Of a stretch of 64,000 nt of DNA, positions 10,501 to 19,103 are shown in pieces (within the stretch, counting starts at the first letter, position 1; every line of letters begins with the position of its first letter). Both the position numbers and the translations under genes were made by a program. The stretch covers positions 372,001 to 436,000 of the forward strand of contig CAWDYA010000011.1 of NCBI GenBank assembly GCA_963806495.1, in the 5' to 3' direction. This stretch comes from CAWDYA01 sp963806495 (GTDB taxonomy: Bacteria > Acidobacteriota > Polarisedimenticolia > JACPZX01 > DASXTC01). The notes under the pieces were generated by a model. That model was not told the DNA's origin. It made no database searches and was given only the letters and a program-made list of their open reading frames with translations.

Positions 10501-11814
10501 CGCCTGCGCGGCCTGGCCGAACTCGGCGTTGATCTGGTTGCTCTCCCCGATCCAGGCGGGGCTCGTATCCAGCCCCGAGGAGTTGCCCAGATAGACATAG
10601 ACGCGACCTTCGTGAAACTCGCCGTTCTGGTACCTGTAGGCTCCGACGAGCACGTCGTCATAGCCGTCGCCGTTGACGTCACCGGCGGTCGAGACGACGT
10701 CGCCGTACAGGGCGTTGTCCTGGTTGCTCTCGCCGGTCCAGACCGGGGTCGTGGAAAGCCCCGAAGCCGACCCGAGATACAGATAGGCCCGGCCTTCGCG
10801 ACTCTGGACGTTGGAGTACTCCTGTGCCCCGATGATCACGTCGTCGTAGCCGTCGCCGTTGACGTCACCCGCCGTCGCCACCGACGAGCCGAAGTAGGCG
10901 AACGCCTGGTTGCTCTCGGCGGTCCAGGCCGGTGTCATCGAGGGGCCCGAGGGGGATCCCATGTAAAGGTAGACCTTGCCCTCGTCCGTCTGGCCGTCGT
11001 CGTACTCGCTGGCCGCGATCAGCAGGTCGCTGTAGCCGTCGCCGTCGACGTCACCGGCCGAGGAGACCGACCAGCCGAGCCGTCCCGTGTCCTGGTCTCC
11101 GTCCATGGTCCAGTCGGGTGTGCGCGACAGACCCGGGCCGAGTGGCGTGCCGCCCGGGCCGGTCAGCATCAGCTCGAACGTCACGCTCGAGGCTGCAGGG
11201 TCTCCCTCCTGTGACAGCGTCAGCCCACCGGGCCCCGGCGCCATGCGCGCGGGCAGGGGCCCCCCCCTCCCGTCATGGGCCCCCGTCAGGCGCAGCCGCA
11301 TCACCCGCGCGCCGGCCTCATAGAAGGAGATCTCGCCACCGTCGGTGGAAGCCTGCGCCTCCAGGCCCGTGGCGAGCCCGTACTCGACCGTTGCCGGGCC
11401 TGCCGCCGACGAGTCGACCTCGACCCTCAGGCGGAGCCCCCCCTCGGTGTTCTCCCAGGTCTCGACGACCCCTGGTCGCTCGTACCGGACGGTGCGCCCC
11501 GAGGCCTGTGGCGGCGCCGACCCGGCGGGCCGGGTGCTCCCCGCAGGCCCGCTTGCATGCAGCGAGAGGAAGAGGCGCCAGGCGGGCTGCGGCGACGTGC
11601 GGCGGACCAGGTCCACGCCACCCGGGAGGAACTGCGCCCTGAGATCCTGCGCCCGGTTCGCGGCCTGCCAGCCACCCATCGCGGGGGACAACTCGTACTC
11701 CATGCGGCGGATCCGGGCGGACGCACTCGCGGCCCAGCCGTCGGCGGCTCGGGGGCCGGCCGGGATGGCAAGACACAGAAAGGCCAGACATTGAAGATAG
11801 CGGAGTCGACGCAC
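4560..11814 (-). CDS. Giant secreted FG-GAP plus MopE-type repeat protein, several frameshifts in the repeats
   Basis: The gene starts at a GTG (11814, GGAAGG upstream) with a signal peptide (YLQCLAFLCLAIPAGPRAA). After about 230 unique residues come 14 FG-GAP/integrin-alpha-type repeats of about 64 residues, each with a calcium-loop core such as AGDVNGDGYDDVIIGA. Next is a short unique domain, then a tandem array of about 21 MopE-type units of 50 residues (CDGVNNDC... DADGDTF... CSGDCDD) and a C-terminal fibronectin-like module ending RTCP. Without indels the protein would have about 2,400 residues. Five single-base indels in the array break the frame (near 7490, 7040, 6680, 6440 and 5840). 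The FG-GAP part probably forms beta-propellers, and both repeat types have acidic, metal-binding-type loops. It lies between purM and purF, on the same strand. Cell-surface or secreted role is inferred. Confidence 0.85.
4917..8040 (-). repeat. Tandem array of about 21 near-identical 150-bp units (MopE-type metal-binding repeats)
   Basis: The marker GTGTCGCCG (plus strand) ends at 4950, 5100, 5250, 5400, 5550, 5700, 5851, 6001, 6151, 6301, 6452, 6602, 6753, 6903, 7052, 7202, 7352, 7501, 7651, 7801 and 7951. The period is therefore 150 bp, with three +1 and two -1 departures. Each unit encodes 50 residues with four Cys and a DADGD-type acidic loop. Units differ mainly at a short variable site next to the CSGDCDD codons, which alternates between forms such as GTGCTGAAG, GTCGTGAAG and GTGGTGAAC. 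Four of the five indels fall at that site; the fifth adds a G at about 6693. Confidence 0.95.
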
Positions 11815-11847
11815 CGATACGCCTTCCGGTGGGAAGCAGGTCCCGGA

Positions 11848-11876
11848 TATGTACGATAAAACAGGGTGTTTCGCAA
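11848..11876 (-). promoter_or_regulatory. Possible promoter of the giant repeat-protein gene
   Basis: In the 85-bp gap between the purF stop and the repeat-protein start, the minus strand has TTGCGA (11876-11871), a 17-base spacer and TACATA (11853-11848). Spacing is ideal but both boxes are weak matches, so this is tentative. It would give the secreted protein its own promoter inside the purine gene run. Confidence 0.35.
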
Positions 11877-11899
11877 GGTCCGGGCGGGCGCCCCGGCGG

Positions 11900-13306
11900 C
11901 TAGCTGCGGTCTTTCTCGAACAAACCCAACTGATTCACACGCTCGCGGGGGAAATCGATCGGGTACCGGTTGGTGTAGCAGGCGGTGCAAAAACCGTTCC
12001 CCTCACCGACCGCCTTGAGCATCCCGTCGAGCGACAGGTAGGCCAGCGAATCGGCCCGGATGTGCTTGCGGATCTCCTCCACCGTGTGGGTGGAGGCGAT
12101 CAACTCCGCGCGCAGCGGGGTGTCCACGCCGTAGTAACAGGGGCCGATGGTGGGCGGGCAGGAGATCCTCATGTGGACCTCCTTCGCGCCGGCCTCGCGG
12201 ACAAGGGTCACCAGCTTGCGCGAGGTCGTGCCGCGGACGATCGAATCGTCCACGAGGACGACGCGCTTGCCGGCCAGCACCTCACGCACCGGGTTGAGCT
12301 TGAGCCTCACGCCGAAGTGGCGGATGCTCTGGCTCGGCTCGATGAAGGTCCTGCCGATGTAGTGGCTTCGCACCAGCCCGTGGTCGTACGGGATCCCGGA
12401 CTTGGCGGCATAGCCCATCGCCGCGTAGACGCCCGAGTCAGGAATGGGTACCACGATGTCGGCGTCCACCGGGGCCTCGGTGGCCAGCTCGATGCCGAGG
12501 CGGCGGCGCACCCGCGAGACATTGCGCCCCCACAGCAGCGAGTCGGGCCGCGCGAAGTAGACGTACTCGAACACGCAGGCGTGCGGCTCGGCCGGCGGGA
12601 AGGGCTTGTACGATCTCAGGTTCTCGCCCTGGGCGACCACCACCTCGCCCGGCTCGACGTCACGCACGAAGCTCGCGCCGACCAGGTCGAACGCCGTGGT
12701 CTCCGAGGTCAGCACCCAGGCTCCGTTGAGCCTGCCCAGCGAGAGTGGCCTGAAGCCCATCGGGTCGCGCACGCCGATCATCCGGTCGTTTGTGAGGAAG
12801 GCGAGCGAGTAGGCTCCGCGCACCTGCGCCAGCGCGTCCACCACCGCGTCCTCGATCTCGCGCTGATGGCTGCGCGCGATCAGGTGGAGGATGACCTCCG
12901 TGTCGGAGCTGGAGGTGAAGATCGATCCGTCGCATTCCAGGTTGGAGCGCAGCCGGTCGGCGTTCACCAGGTTGCCGTTGTGCGCGACGGCGATCTCCCC
13001 CTTGTGGCACCGCACCCGCATCGGCTGGGCGTTCTTCAGATCGCTGGTTCCCGCGGTGGAGTAGCGGACGTGGCCCACGCCGGCCCCGCCCGGGAGCCGG
13101 GACAGCCGCTCCTCCATGAAGATGTCGCCCACCTGTCCCATGCCGATCTCCACGTGAAGCCGGTCGCCGTCGCTCGTCGCGATGCCGGCCGACTCCTGCC
13201 CGCGGTGCTGCAGCGCGTGGAGGCCGAGATAGATCAGGTTCGCCGCTTCGGGATGCCCCTGGATCCCGAAAACGCCGCACTCGTCCTTGAAGCCGTCTTC
13301 CTTCAT
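11900..13306 (-). CDS. purF: Amidophosphoribosyltransferase PurF (Fe-S type)
   Basis: PurF makes phosphoribosylamine from PRPP and glutamine, the first committed purine step. The 468-residue protein starts MKEDGFKDECGVFG, so Cys10 is the N-terminal nucleophile exposed after removal of a short propeptide, as in the Bacillus-type enzyme. The PRPP-binding motif VVLVDDSIVRGTTSRK is present. The four cysteines expected for the 4Fe-4S cluster of this class are visible in HACVFEYVYFARPDS, GPCYYGVDTP and FCTACYTNRYP. The ATG overlaps the purL stop by four bases, so the genes are translationally coupled. It ends 85 bp before the giant repeat-protein gene. Confidence 0.96.
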   Translation of the reverse strand: MKEDGFKDECGVFGIQGHPEAANLIYLGLHALQHRGQESAGIATSDGDRLHVEIGMGQVGDIFMEERLSRLPGGAGVGHVRYSTAGTSDLKNAQPMRVRCHKGEIAVAHNGNLVNADRLRSNLECDGSIFTSSSDTEVILHLIARSHQREIEDAVVDALAQVRGAYSLAFLTNDRMIGVRDPMGFRPLSLGRLNGAWVLTSETTAFDLVGASFVRDVEPGEVVVAQGENLRSYKPFPPAEPHACVFEYVYFARPDSLLWGRNVSRVRRRLGIELATEAPVDADIVVPIPDSGVYAAMGYAAKSGIPYDHGLVRSHYIGRTFIEPSQSIRHFGVRLKLNPVREVLAGKRVVLVDDSIVRGTTSRKLVTLVREAGAKEVHMRISCPPTIGPCYYGVDTPLRAELIASTHTVEEIRKHIRADSLAYLSLDGMLKAVGEGNGFCTACYTNRYPIDFPRERVNQLGLFEKDRS

Positions 13307-15560
13307 GGTCTCATCAGCTCCGGGAAGGTACTGTGCCACAGGCGGTGCAACGCTTCCACCGGGCGGGACAGGAGCCGGCCGCCGCCGGACCGGATCTCCA
13401 GCGCCGCGCCGCCCACGCGGCCGATCACACGGATCGCAGGCTTCTTGCCCGGCAGCGCTTTCACGGCCGCCTCGAACGCCGGCAGGTCCTTCTCGGCGAG
13501 CGTGAGCAGGATGCGCGAGGCCGACTCGCCGAACAGGAGCGCGTCCTCGCGGATCCCCGAGGGGAGATCCACCGTCGCGCCGCGCGGCGGCTCGCCCGCC
13601 CCGAGCGCGTCCGTACCGCTGATACAGCACTCCGCCAGCGCGACCGCCAGGCCGCCTTCCGAGCAGTCGTGCGCCGAATGGACGATCCCGGCGTCGATCC
13701 CCGCCAGGGCCGCGCTCTGCACCGCCGCTTCGAGTGCCAGGTCGAGACCCGGCGGCGTGCCCTCCTCCCGCCCGTGGATCAGGGCAAGGTACTCGCTTCC
13801 GCCGATCTCCTCGAGGGTACGGCCAAGCAGGACGATCAGGTCGCCGTCGTGGGAGAAGAACGAGCGGGTGGCATGTCCAACGTCGCTCATCAGGCCCACC
13901 ATGGCGATGGTGGGGGTCGGGAGGATCGCCTGGCCGTCGGTCTCGTTGTAAAGCGACACGTTGCCCGAGACGATCGGCGTGCCGAGATACCGGCACGCTT
14001 CCGAGATCCCCTCCACCGCGCGCGCGAACTGCCACATGATCTCGGGGTTCTCCGGGTTGCCGAAGTTGAGACAGTCGGTGGCGGCGAGCGGGCGGGCACC
14101 CGAGCAGGCGACGTTTCGCGCCGCCTCGGCCACCGCGTGCGCGCCGCCGAGATACGGATCGAGCGAGCAGTAGCGCGGGTTGCAGTCGGACGACATGGCG
14201 AGCGCCTTCCTCGTGGGGCCGAAGAGCCGCACGACGGCCGCATCCGAGCCGGGTCGCACCACGGTGCTGGCACGCACGGTGTGATCGTACTGGCGGTACA
14301 CCCACTCGCGCGAGCAGAGGTTCTCCGAGGAGATCATCCGGTCGAGAACCGCCCCGAGGTCGGACGGCACCGGCACGCTCGACATGTCCAGTCTGCGGCG
14401 GGCCCTGAACCCCGCCGGCTCCCGCATCGGACGCTCGTAAACAGGCGACGCCTCCGACAGAGGGGCTGCCGGCACCGAGGCCACGGCGGCGCCCGCCTGG
14501 GTCACCTTCGCCAGCCCGTCCGAGGTCACCTCGCCGATCACCTCGGCATCGAGATCCCACTTCTGGATGATCTCCAGCGCGCGGTCCTCGTGGCCGCGCT
14601 TGACCACCATGAGCATCCGCTCCTGGGACTCGGAGAGCATCACCTCGTACGGCGTCATCCCCTCCTCGCGCCGGGGCACCCGGGCCAGGTCGATCATGAC
14701 GCCCGTGCCCGCCCGGCCGGCCATCTCGAGAGTCGAGCAGGTGAGCCCCGCCGCGCCCATGTCCTGGATCCCGACGAGGAAGTCGGTCTTCATCAGCTCG
14801 AGACAGGCCTCGAGCAGCAGCTTCTCGGTGAACGGGTCGCCCACCTGCACCGTGGGGCGGCGGGCCTCCTTCTCCGAGTCGAAGACGTCGGACGCCATGG
14901 TGGCGCCGTGGATGCCGTCCCGGCCCGTCTTCGAGCCGAAGTAGATCACCGGGTTGCCGGGGCCCTCCGCCTTGCCGAGGAGATCCGCTCCCGCTTCGCC
15001 ACACCCAGCGTGAAGGCGTTCACCAGGATGTTGCCGTTGTAGCTGTCGTGGAACGTCACCTCGCCGCCCACGGTGGGCACACCCATCGAGTTGCCGTACG
15101 ATGAGATCCCGTGCACGACGCCCGAGACGAGATACCGCATCCGTGGCGCGTCGGCGGCGCCGAAGCGCAGAGAGTCGAGCGACGCGATAGGCCGCGCTCC
15201 CATCGTGAAGATGTCCCTGAGGATCCCACCCACCCCGGTGGCCGCGCCCTGCACCGGCTCGATGAAGGACGGGTGGTTGTGGCTCTCCATCTTGAAGACG
15301 GCGACGTCCCCGTCGCCGATGTCCACCACGCCCGCGTTCTCCCCCGGCCCCTGGATCACCCGGGCGCCGGTGACGGGCAGCTTGCGCAGATGGATCTTGC
15401 TCGACTTGTAGGAGCAGTGCTCCGACCACATGGCCGAGAAGATCCCCAGCTCGGTGTAGTTCGGCTCGCGCCCCAGGATCTCCCGGCACCGCGCGTACTC
15501 CTCGTCCGACAGGCCGTGTTGCCGTACGAGGTCGGGGGTGATCGCCGGATCCGCCATCAC
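13303..15560 (-). CDS. purL: Phosphoribosylformylglycinamidine synthase subunit PurL, one-base frameshift near 14,980
   Basis: Small-type PurL is the synthetase subunit of FGAM synthase, working with PurQ and PurS. The N-terminal part (WSEHCSYKSSKIHLRKLP, ESHNHPSFIEPVQGAATG) runs from 15560 to about 14,980. The rest (GNPVIYFGSKTGRDGIHGAT, GLMSDVGHATRSF, HDCSEGGLAVALAE) continues in another frame. Restoring one base in the GAGGAGATCC stretch joins AKRERI to LGKAEGPGNPVIY. The corrected length of about 752 residues is normal. Both halves are otherwise perfectly conserved and the neighbours are intact. The gene is normally essential for purine synthesis, so a sequencing or assembly error is the likelier explanation. 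It overlaps purF and purQ by four bases each. Confidence 0.93.
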
Positions 15561-16276
15561 GCCACCGCCTGCGCCGCCGACTCGACCAGCGACTCGAAGA
15601 GGACCCGGCCCTGCGCGTTGCCCAGGATCTCCTCGGCGTTGCGCTCGGGGTGGGGCATCATCCCGAAGACATTGCCCGCCTCGTTCATGATCCCCGCGAT
15701 GGCCCGTGCCGAGCCGTTCACGTTGAACACCGCCGCGTCATCCGGCCCGCCGGGGCGGGGCTGAGGCGGCGCCACATAACGGAACAGCACGCGCCCTTCC
15801 CCCTCGAGCCTGTCCAGGACTTCGGGCTCGGCGTGATAGTTCCCCTCGCCATGGCCGATCGGCATCTGCAGCACGTCGCCCTGCCTGCAGGCCGAGGTCA
15901 GCCTCGTGCCGGCGCGCTCGACCCGCAGCCAGACGTCGCGGCAGAGGAACGAGACCGTGCGGTTGCGCATCAGGGCGCCCGGCAGGAGCCCGGCCTCGGT
16001 GAGCACCTGGAACCCGTTGCAGATCCCCACGACGGTGCCGCCGCGCTTCGCGTGCTCGACCACGGCACTCATGATCGGGGAGAACCGGGCGATGGCGCCG
16101 CTTCGCAGGTAGTCGCCGTACGAGAAGCCTCCCGGCAGGATCACGGTATCGTATCCATCGAGCGTCGTCTGCTTGTGCCAGACGAACTCGGTGGGCTGGC
16201 CGAGGACGTGCTTGAGGACGTGATACGCGTCGTGATCGCAGTTGGATCCGGGGAAGATCACCACCGCGCTCTTCAT
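15557..16276 (-). CDS. purQ: Phosphoribosylformylglycinamidine synthase glutaminase subunit PurQ
   Basis: PurQ hydrolyses glutamine and feeds ammonia to PurL. The 239-residue class I amidotransferase has the nucleophile-elbow motif GTVVGICNGFQVL, with Cys in the ICNGFQ pattern, and the downstream His-Glu part of the triad in GMMPHPERN. The FSYGDYLRSGAIA stretch is a PurQ signature. The ATG at 16276 shares bases with the purS stop and the end overlaps the purL start, so purS-purQ-purL form a coupled block, as expected for subunits of one complex. Confidence 0.96.
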   Translation of the reverse strand: MKSAVVIFPGSNCDHDAYHVLKHVLGQPTEFVWHKQTTLDGYDTVILPGGFSYGDYLRSGAIARFSPIMSAVVEHAKRGGTVVGICNGFQVLTEAGLLPGALMRNRTVSFLCRDVWLRVERAGTRLTSACRQGDVLQMPIGHGEGNYHAEPEVLDRLEGEGRVLFRYVAPPQPRPGGPDDAAVFNVNGSARAIAGIMNEAGNVFGMMPHPERNAEEILGNAQGRVLFESLVESAAQAVA

Positions 16277-16527
16277 CAGCCCTGCTCCTCGGCGATCTCG
16301 AACCGGTACTGCTCGATCACCGTGTTCGCGAGCAGCGTCTCGCACATCTGCCGCACGCGCGTCTCGGCCTCGGCCTTCGACAGCCCCTGAAGCGCCACCT
16401 CGATGAACTTGCCCACGCGGACGTCCTCGGCTTCGGTGTAGCCGAGCGAGTGCAGCGCTCCCCTCACGGCCTTTCCCTGAGGATCGAGCACCGACGGCTT
16501 CAAGGTCACGTAGATTCTCGCCTTCAT
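16276..16527 (-). CDS. purS: Phosphoribosylformylglycinamidine synthase subunit PurS
   Basis: PurS is the small dimeric subunit that bridges PurL and PurQ in the split FGAM synthase. The 83-residue length is normal. Family features include the N-terminal strand KARIYVTLKPSVLDPQGKAV, the GYTEAEDVRVGKFIEV segment and the C-terminal MCETLLANTVIEQYRFEI helix-strand. It sits between purB and purQ with overlapping ends. Confidence 0.95.
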   Translation of the reverse strand: MKARIYVTLKPSVLDPQGKAVRGALHSLGYTEAEDVRVGKFIEVALQGLSKAEAETRVRQMCETLLANTVIEQYRFEIAEEQG

Positions 16528-17816
16528 GCGAACACCCTCTCGAAGATCGCGTCAACATGCCGCAGGTGGTGATCCAGATCGAACGCCTCGTCGATCTCGG
16601 ACCGGCTCAGGAGCCCCGTGATGCGCGGCTCCTCGAGGACCAGGTCCTTGAAGGGCCGCCCGGTCTCCCAGCACTTCATGGCCGCCTCCTGCACGGCGGC
16701 GTAGGCGTCCTCGCGCGACGACCCCTTGCGCGTGATGGCCAGCAGCAGCGTGCCCGAATAGACGAGACCGTTGGAGCTTTCCAGGTTCGCGAGCATCCTC
16801 TCGGGGTAGACCCGCATCCCGTCCACGATGCCGGTGAAGCGGTCGAGCATGTAATGCGTGAGGATCGCACTGTCGGGCAGGATCACCCGCTCGACCGAGG
16901 AATGCGAGATGTCCCGCTCGTGCCACAACGCGACGTTTTCGAGACCGGCCAGCAGGTTGGTTCTGAGGAGGCGCGAGAGGCCCGTGATCTGCTCGCAGTT
17001 CACCGGGTTGCGCTTGTGCGGCATCGCCGAGGAGCCTTTCTGCCCCTTCGCGAACGGCTCTTCCGCCTCGCGCACCTCGGTGCGCTGCAGGTGCCGGATC
17101 TCGACGGCGAACCGCTCGAGGGAGGCCCCGGTCAGGGCGAGCGCCGCCAGCCACTCGGCGTGGATGTCCCGCTGCACCACCTGGGTCGAGATCGGGGCGG
17201 GCCTCAGCCCCAGCTTCGCGCATACGCGCTGCTCGATCGCGGGGGAAAGGTGCGCGAAGGTGCCGACCGCTCCGGAGATCTTCCCCACACGCGCCGACTC
17301 GCGCGCCCGCTCGAGCCGCTCGATGTTGCGCGACATCTCGTCGTGCCACAACGCCAGCTTGAGCCCGAAGGTGGTGGGCTCGGCGTGGATGCCGTGGGTG
17401 CGCCCGATCATCGGCGTCGCACGGAACTCGAACGCGCGCCGCTTGATCGCCTCCCTCAGATCGCCCGCCTTGTCCAGGATCAGATCCGACGCCTGGGTCA
17501 TCTGCAGCGCGGTGGCTGTGTCGAGCATGTCCGACGAGGTGAGCCCGAGGTGGATGTATCGCGCGTCGGGGCCGACCTTCTCACCCACCGCGGTGAGAAA
17601 CGCGATGACGTCGTGCCGGACCTTCGCCTCGATCTCCTGCACGCGCGCCAGGTCGAAGTCCGCCTTGCTGCGTATGGTGTCGAGCGCCGAAGCGGGTATC
17701 TCCCCCTCCTCGGCGAGCACCTCGCACACGGCGATCTCCACCTGAAGCCAGCATCGAAGCTTGTTCTCCTCCGCCCAGATCGAGCCCATCTGCGGAAGGG
17801 TGTATCGCTCTATCAT
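16524..17816 (-). CDS. purB: Adenylosuccinate lyase PurB
   Basis: PurB removes fumarate from SAICAR and from adenylosuccinate. The 430-residue protein has the fumarase/aspartase superfamily signature GSSAMPHKRNPVNCEQI with the catalytic-loop Ser, plus TSSDMLDTATALQM and GRTHGIHAEPTTFG, which carry the catalytic His and substrate-binding residues. I took the ATG at 17816 (MIERYTLPQMGSIW) because homology starts there and the codon overlaps the upstream hydrolase stop by four bases. An in-frame upstream extension would lie inside that gene. Confidence 0.96.
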   Translation of the reverse strand: MIERYTLPQMGSIWAEENKLRCWLQVEIAVCEVLAEEGEIPASALDTIRSKADFDLARVQEIEAKVRHDVIAFLTAVGEKVGPDARYIHLGLTSSDMLDTATALQMTQASDLILDKAGDLREAIKRRAFEFRATPMIGRTHGIHAEPTTFGLKLALWHDEMSRNIERLERARESARVGKISGAVGTFAHLSPAIEQRVCAKLGLRPAPISTQVVQRDIHAEWLAALALTGASLERFAVEIRHLQRTEVREAEEPFAKGQKGSSAMPHKRNPVNCEQITGLSRLLRTNLLAGLENVALWHERDISHSSVERVILPDSAILTHYMLDRFTGIVDGMRVYPERMLANLESSNGLVYSGTLLLAITRKGSSREDAYAAVQEAAMKCWETGRPFKDLVLEEPRITGLLSRSEIDEAFDLDHHLRHVDAIFERVFA

Positions 17817-18580
17817 GCCTCGGCCACCTCGCTCACGCTGTTCTGCCGCGCCACGTGCACCCACACGCCGGAGCGGCCCGCCTCTTCGAGGGCGCGCCGC
17901 CCGGCGGCCAGCGCCAGGCCCGGTGTGTTGTTGGTCTCGCTCATGTGCGCCAGGAACAGATGACGCGTCCGCGCCGTCGCGACCGCCGCCACCACGTTCG
18001 CCATCTCGTCGTTAGACAGGTGGCCGTGCCGCCCCAGGATCCGCTGCTTGACGCTCCAGGGATACGGCCCGTCGCGCAGCATCCCCGGATCGTGATTGGC
18101 CTCGGCCACCAGTACGTCGCAGTCCTTCAGCCTCTCCATCACCAGCTTCGACGGATGCCCCAGGTCGGTGGCATATCCGAGCCGGGTCCCTTCGCATTCC
18201 ACGATCAGCCCCACGTTGTCGACCGCGTCGTGCGGCACCGAGAACGGATGCACGTCGAGACCTCCCACGGAGAACGACCGGCCCGCCTCGGTGTGGACCA
18301 GCCCCGCCACGTCGTCCGGCGACATCCCCGCGGCCTGCGCCGTGCATGCCGTCACGTACAGCGGCACGCCGAACCGGCGCGAGAACATCGCCGCGCCCCG
18401 GACGTGATCGGAGTGCTCGTGGGAGATCAGCACCGCGTCGATCGACACCGGATCGCAGCCGACCCTGGCCAGCCGCCTCGCCGTCTCGCGCGCCGACAGG
18501 CCGCAGTCGACCAGCAGACGGCCGCGCGCCCCCTCGACCAGGGTGCAGTTGCCCCCGCTGCCGCTGCCCAGGACCACCAC
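17813..18580 (-). CDS. YycJ/WalJ-like metallo-beta-lactamase-fold hydrolase
   Basis: A 255-residue MBL-fold protein with the zinc-binding motif HEHSDH, a further metal-ligand Asp in GYATDLGH and a late His in FLAHMSETNNTP. The N-terminal GSGSGGNCTLVEG is typical of the YycJ/WalJ and VicX group, putative phosphodiesterases or DNA-end processing enzymes. The start is uncertain. The GTG at 18580 fits the family N-terminus, but the strong AGAAGGAGG site is 17 bases away, over the dut stop, so a rare start at the ATC at 18592 is possible. It overlaps purB by four bases and follows dut by 26 bp. Confidence 0.85.
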   Translation of the reverse strand: MVVLGSGSGGNCTLVEGARGRLLVDCGLSARETARRLARVGCDPVSIDAVLISHEHSDHVRGAAMFSRRFGVPLYVTACTAQAAGMSPDDVAGLVHTEAGRSFSVGGLDVHPFSVPHDAVDNVGLIVECEGTRLGYATDLGHPSKLVMERLKDCDVLVAEANHDPGMLRDGPYPWSVKQRILGRHGHLSNDEMANVVAAVATARTRHLFLAHMSETNNTPGLALAAGRRALEEAGRSGVWVHVARQNSVSEVAEA

Positions 18581-18606
18581 GCGAAGTCCGATGATCGCCC
18601 TCCTTC

Positions 18607-19086
18607 TCAGCCGCCGCTTCCCACGCCGCTCGATCCGAACCCGGCCTCACCGCGTCCCGTGGCCGGCAGACGATCCACCTCGACCAGGCCGGTCGCGGGG
18701 AGCTTCTGGATGACCATCTGCGCGATGCGATCGCCGCGCCGGATGGTGACCGGCTCGGAGCCCAGATTCACCGCGATCACGCGTATCTCGCCGCGGTAGT
18801 CGGCGTCGATCGTCCCCGGCGTGTTGAGCATCGTGATGCCGGCATCGATCGCCAGCCCGCTGCGCGGCCGCACCTGCGCCTCGTACCCTTCGGGCAGGGC
18901 GATCGCAAAGCCTGTCGGGACGAGGCGTCGCTCGCCCGGCGCGATCGTCACGTCCGACTCCACGCAGGCCGGCAGGTCGACGCCGGCGCTGCCCGGGGTG
19001 GCCCGGCGCGGCAGAGGCAGATCGTTGCCGGGAAGCCTCATGATCGGGATCTGCAGCTCGTCCGGCACCAGCCACTCCCCCCGCAT
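18607..19086 (-). CDS. dut: Deoxyuridine 5'-triphosphate nucleotidohydrolase (dUTPase)
   Basis: Dut hydrolyses dUTP to dUMP, which prevents uracil incorporation and supplies thymidylate synthesis. All five motifs of the trimeric enzyme can be seen in the 159 residues: ATPGSAGVDL, RPRSGLAIDAGI, NTPGTIDADYRGEI, RRGDRIAQMVIQ and the C-terminal GRGEAGFGSSG, which closes over the active site. I chose the ATG at 19086. An internal ATG (MRLPGNDLPLP) would remove only poorly conserved residues and cannot be excluded. The gene follows the M16 peptidase by 17 bp. Confidence 0.93.
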   Translation of the reverse strand: MRGEWLVPDELQIPIMRLPGNDLPLPRRATPGSAGVDLPACVESDVTIAPGERRLVPTGFAIALPEGYEAQVRPRSGLAIDAGITMLNTPGTIDADYRGEIRVIAVNLGSEPVTIRRGDRIAQMVIQKLPATGLVEVDRLPATGRGEAGFGSSGVGSGG

Positions 19087-19103
19087 ATCGCCCCGCGCGC
19101 GGC

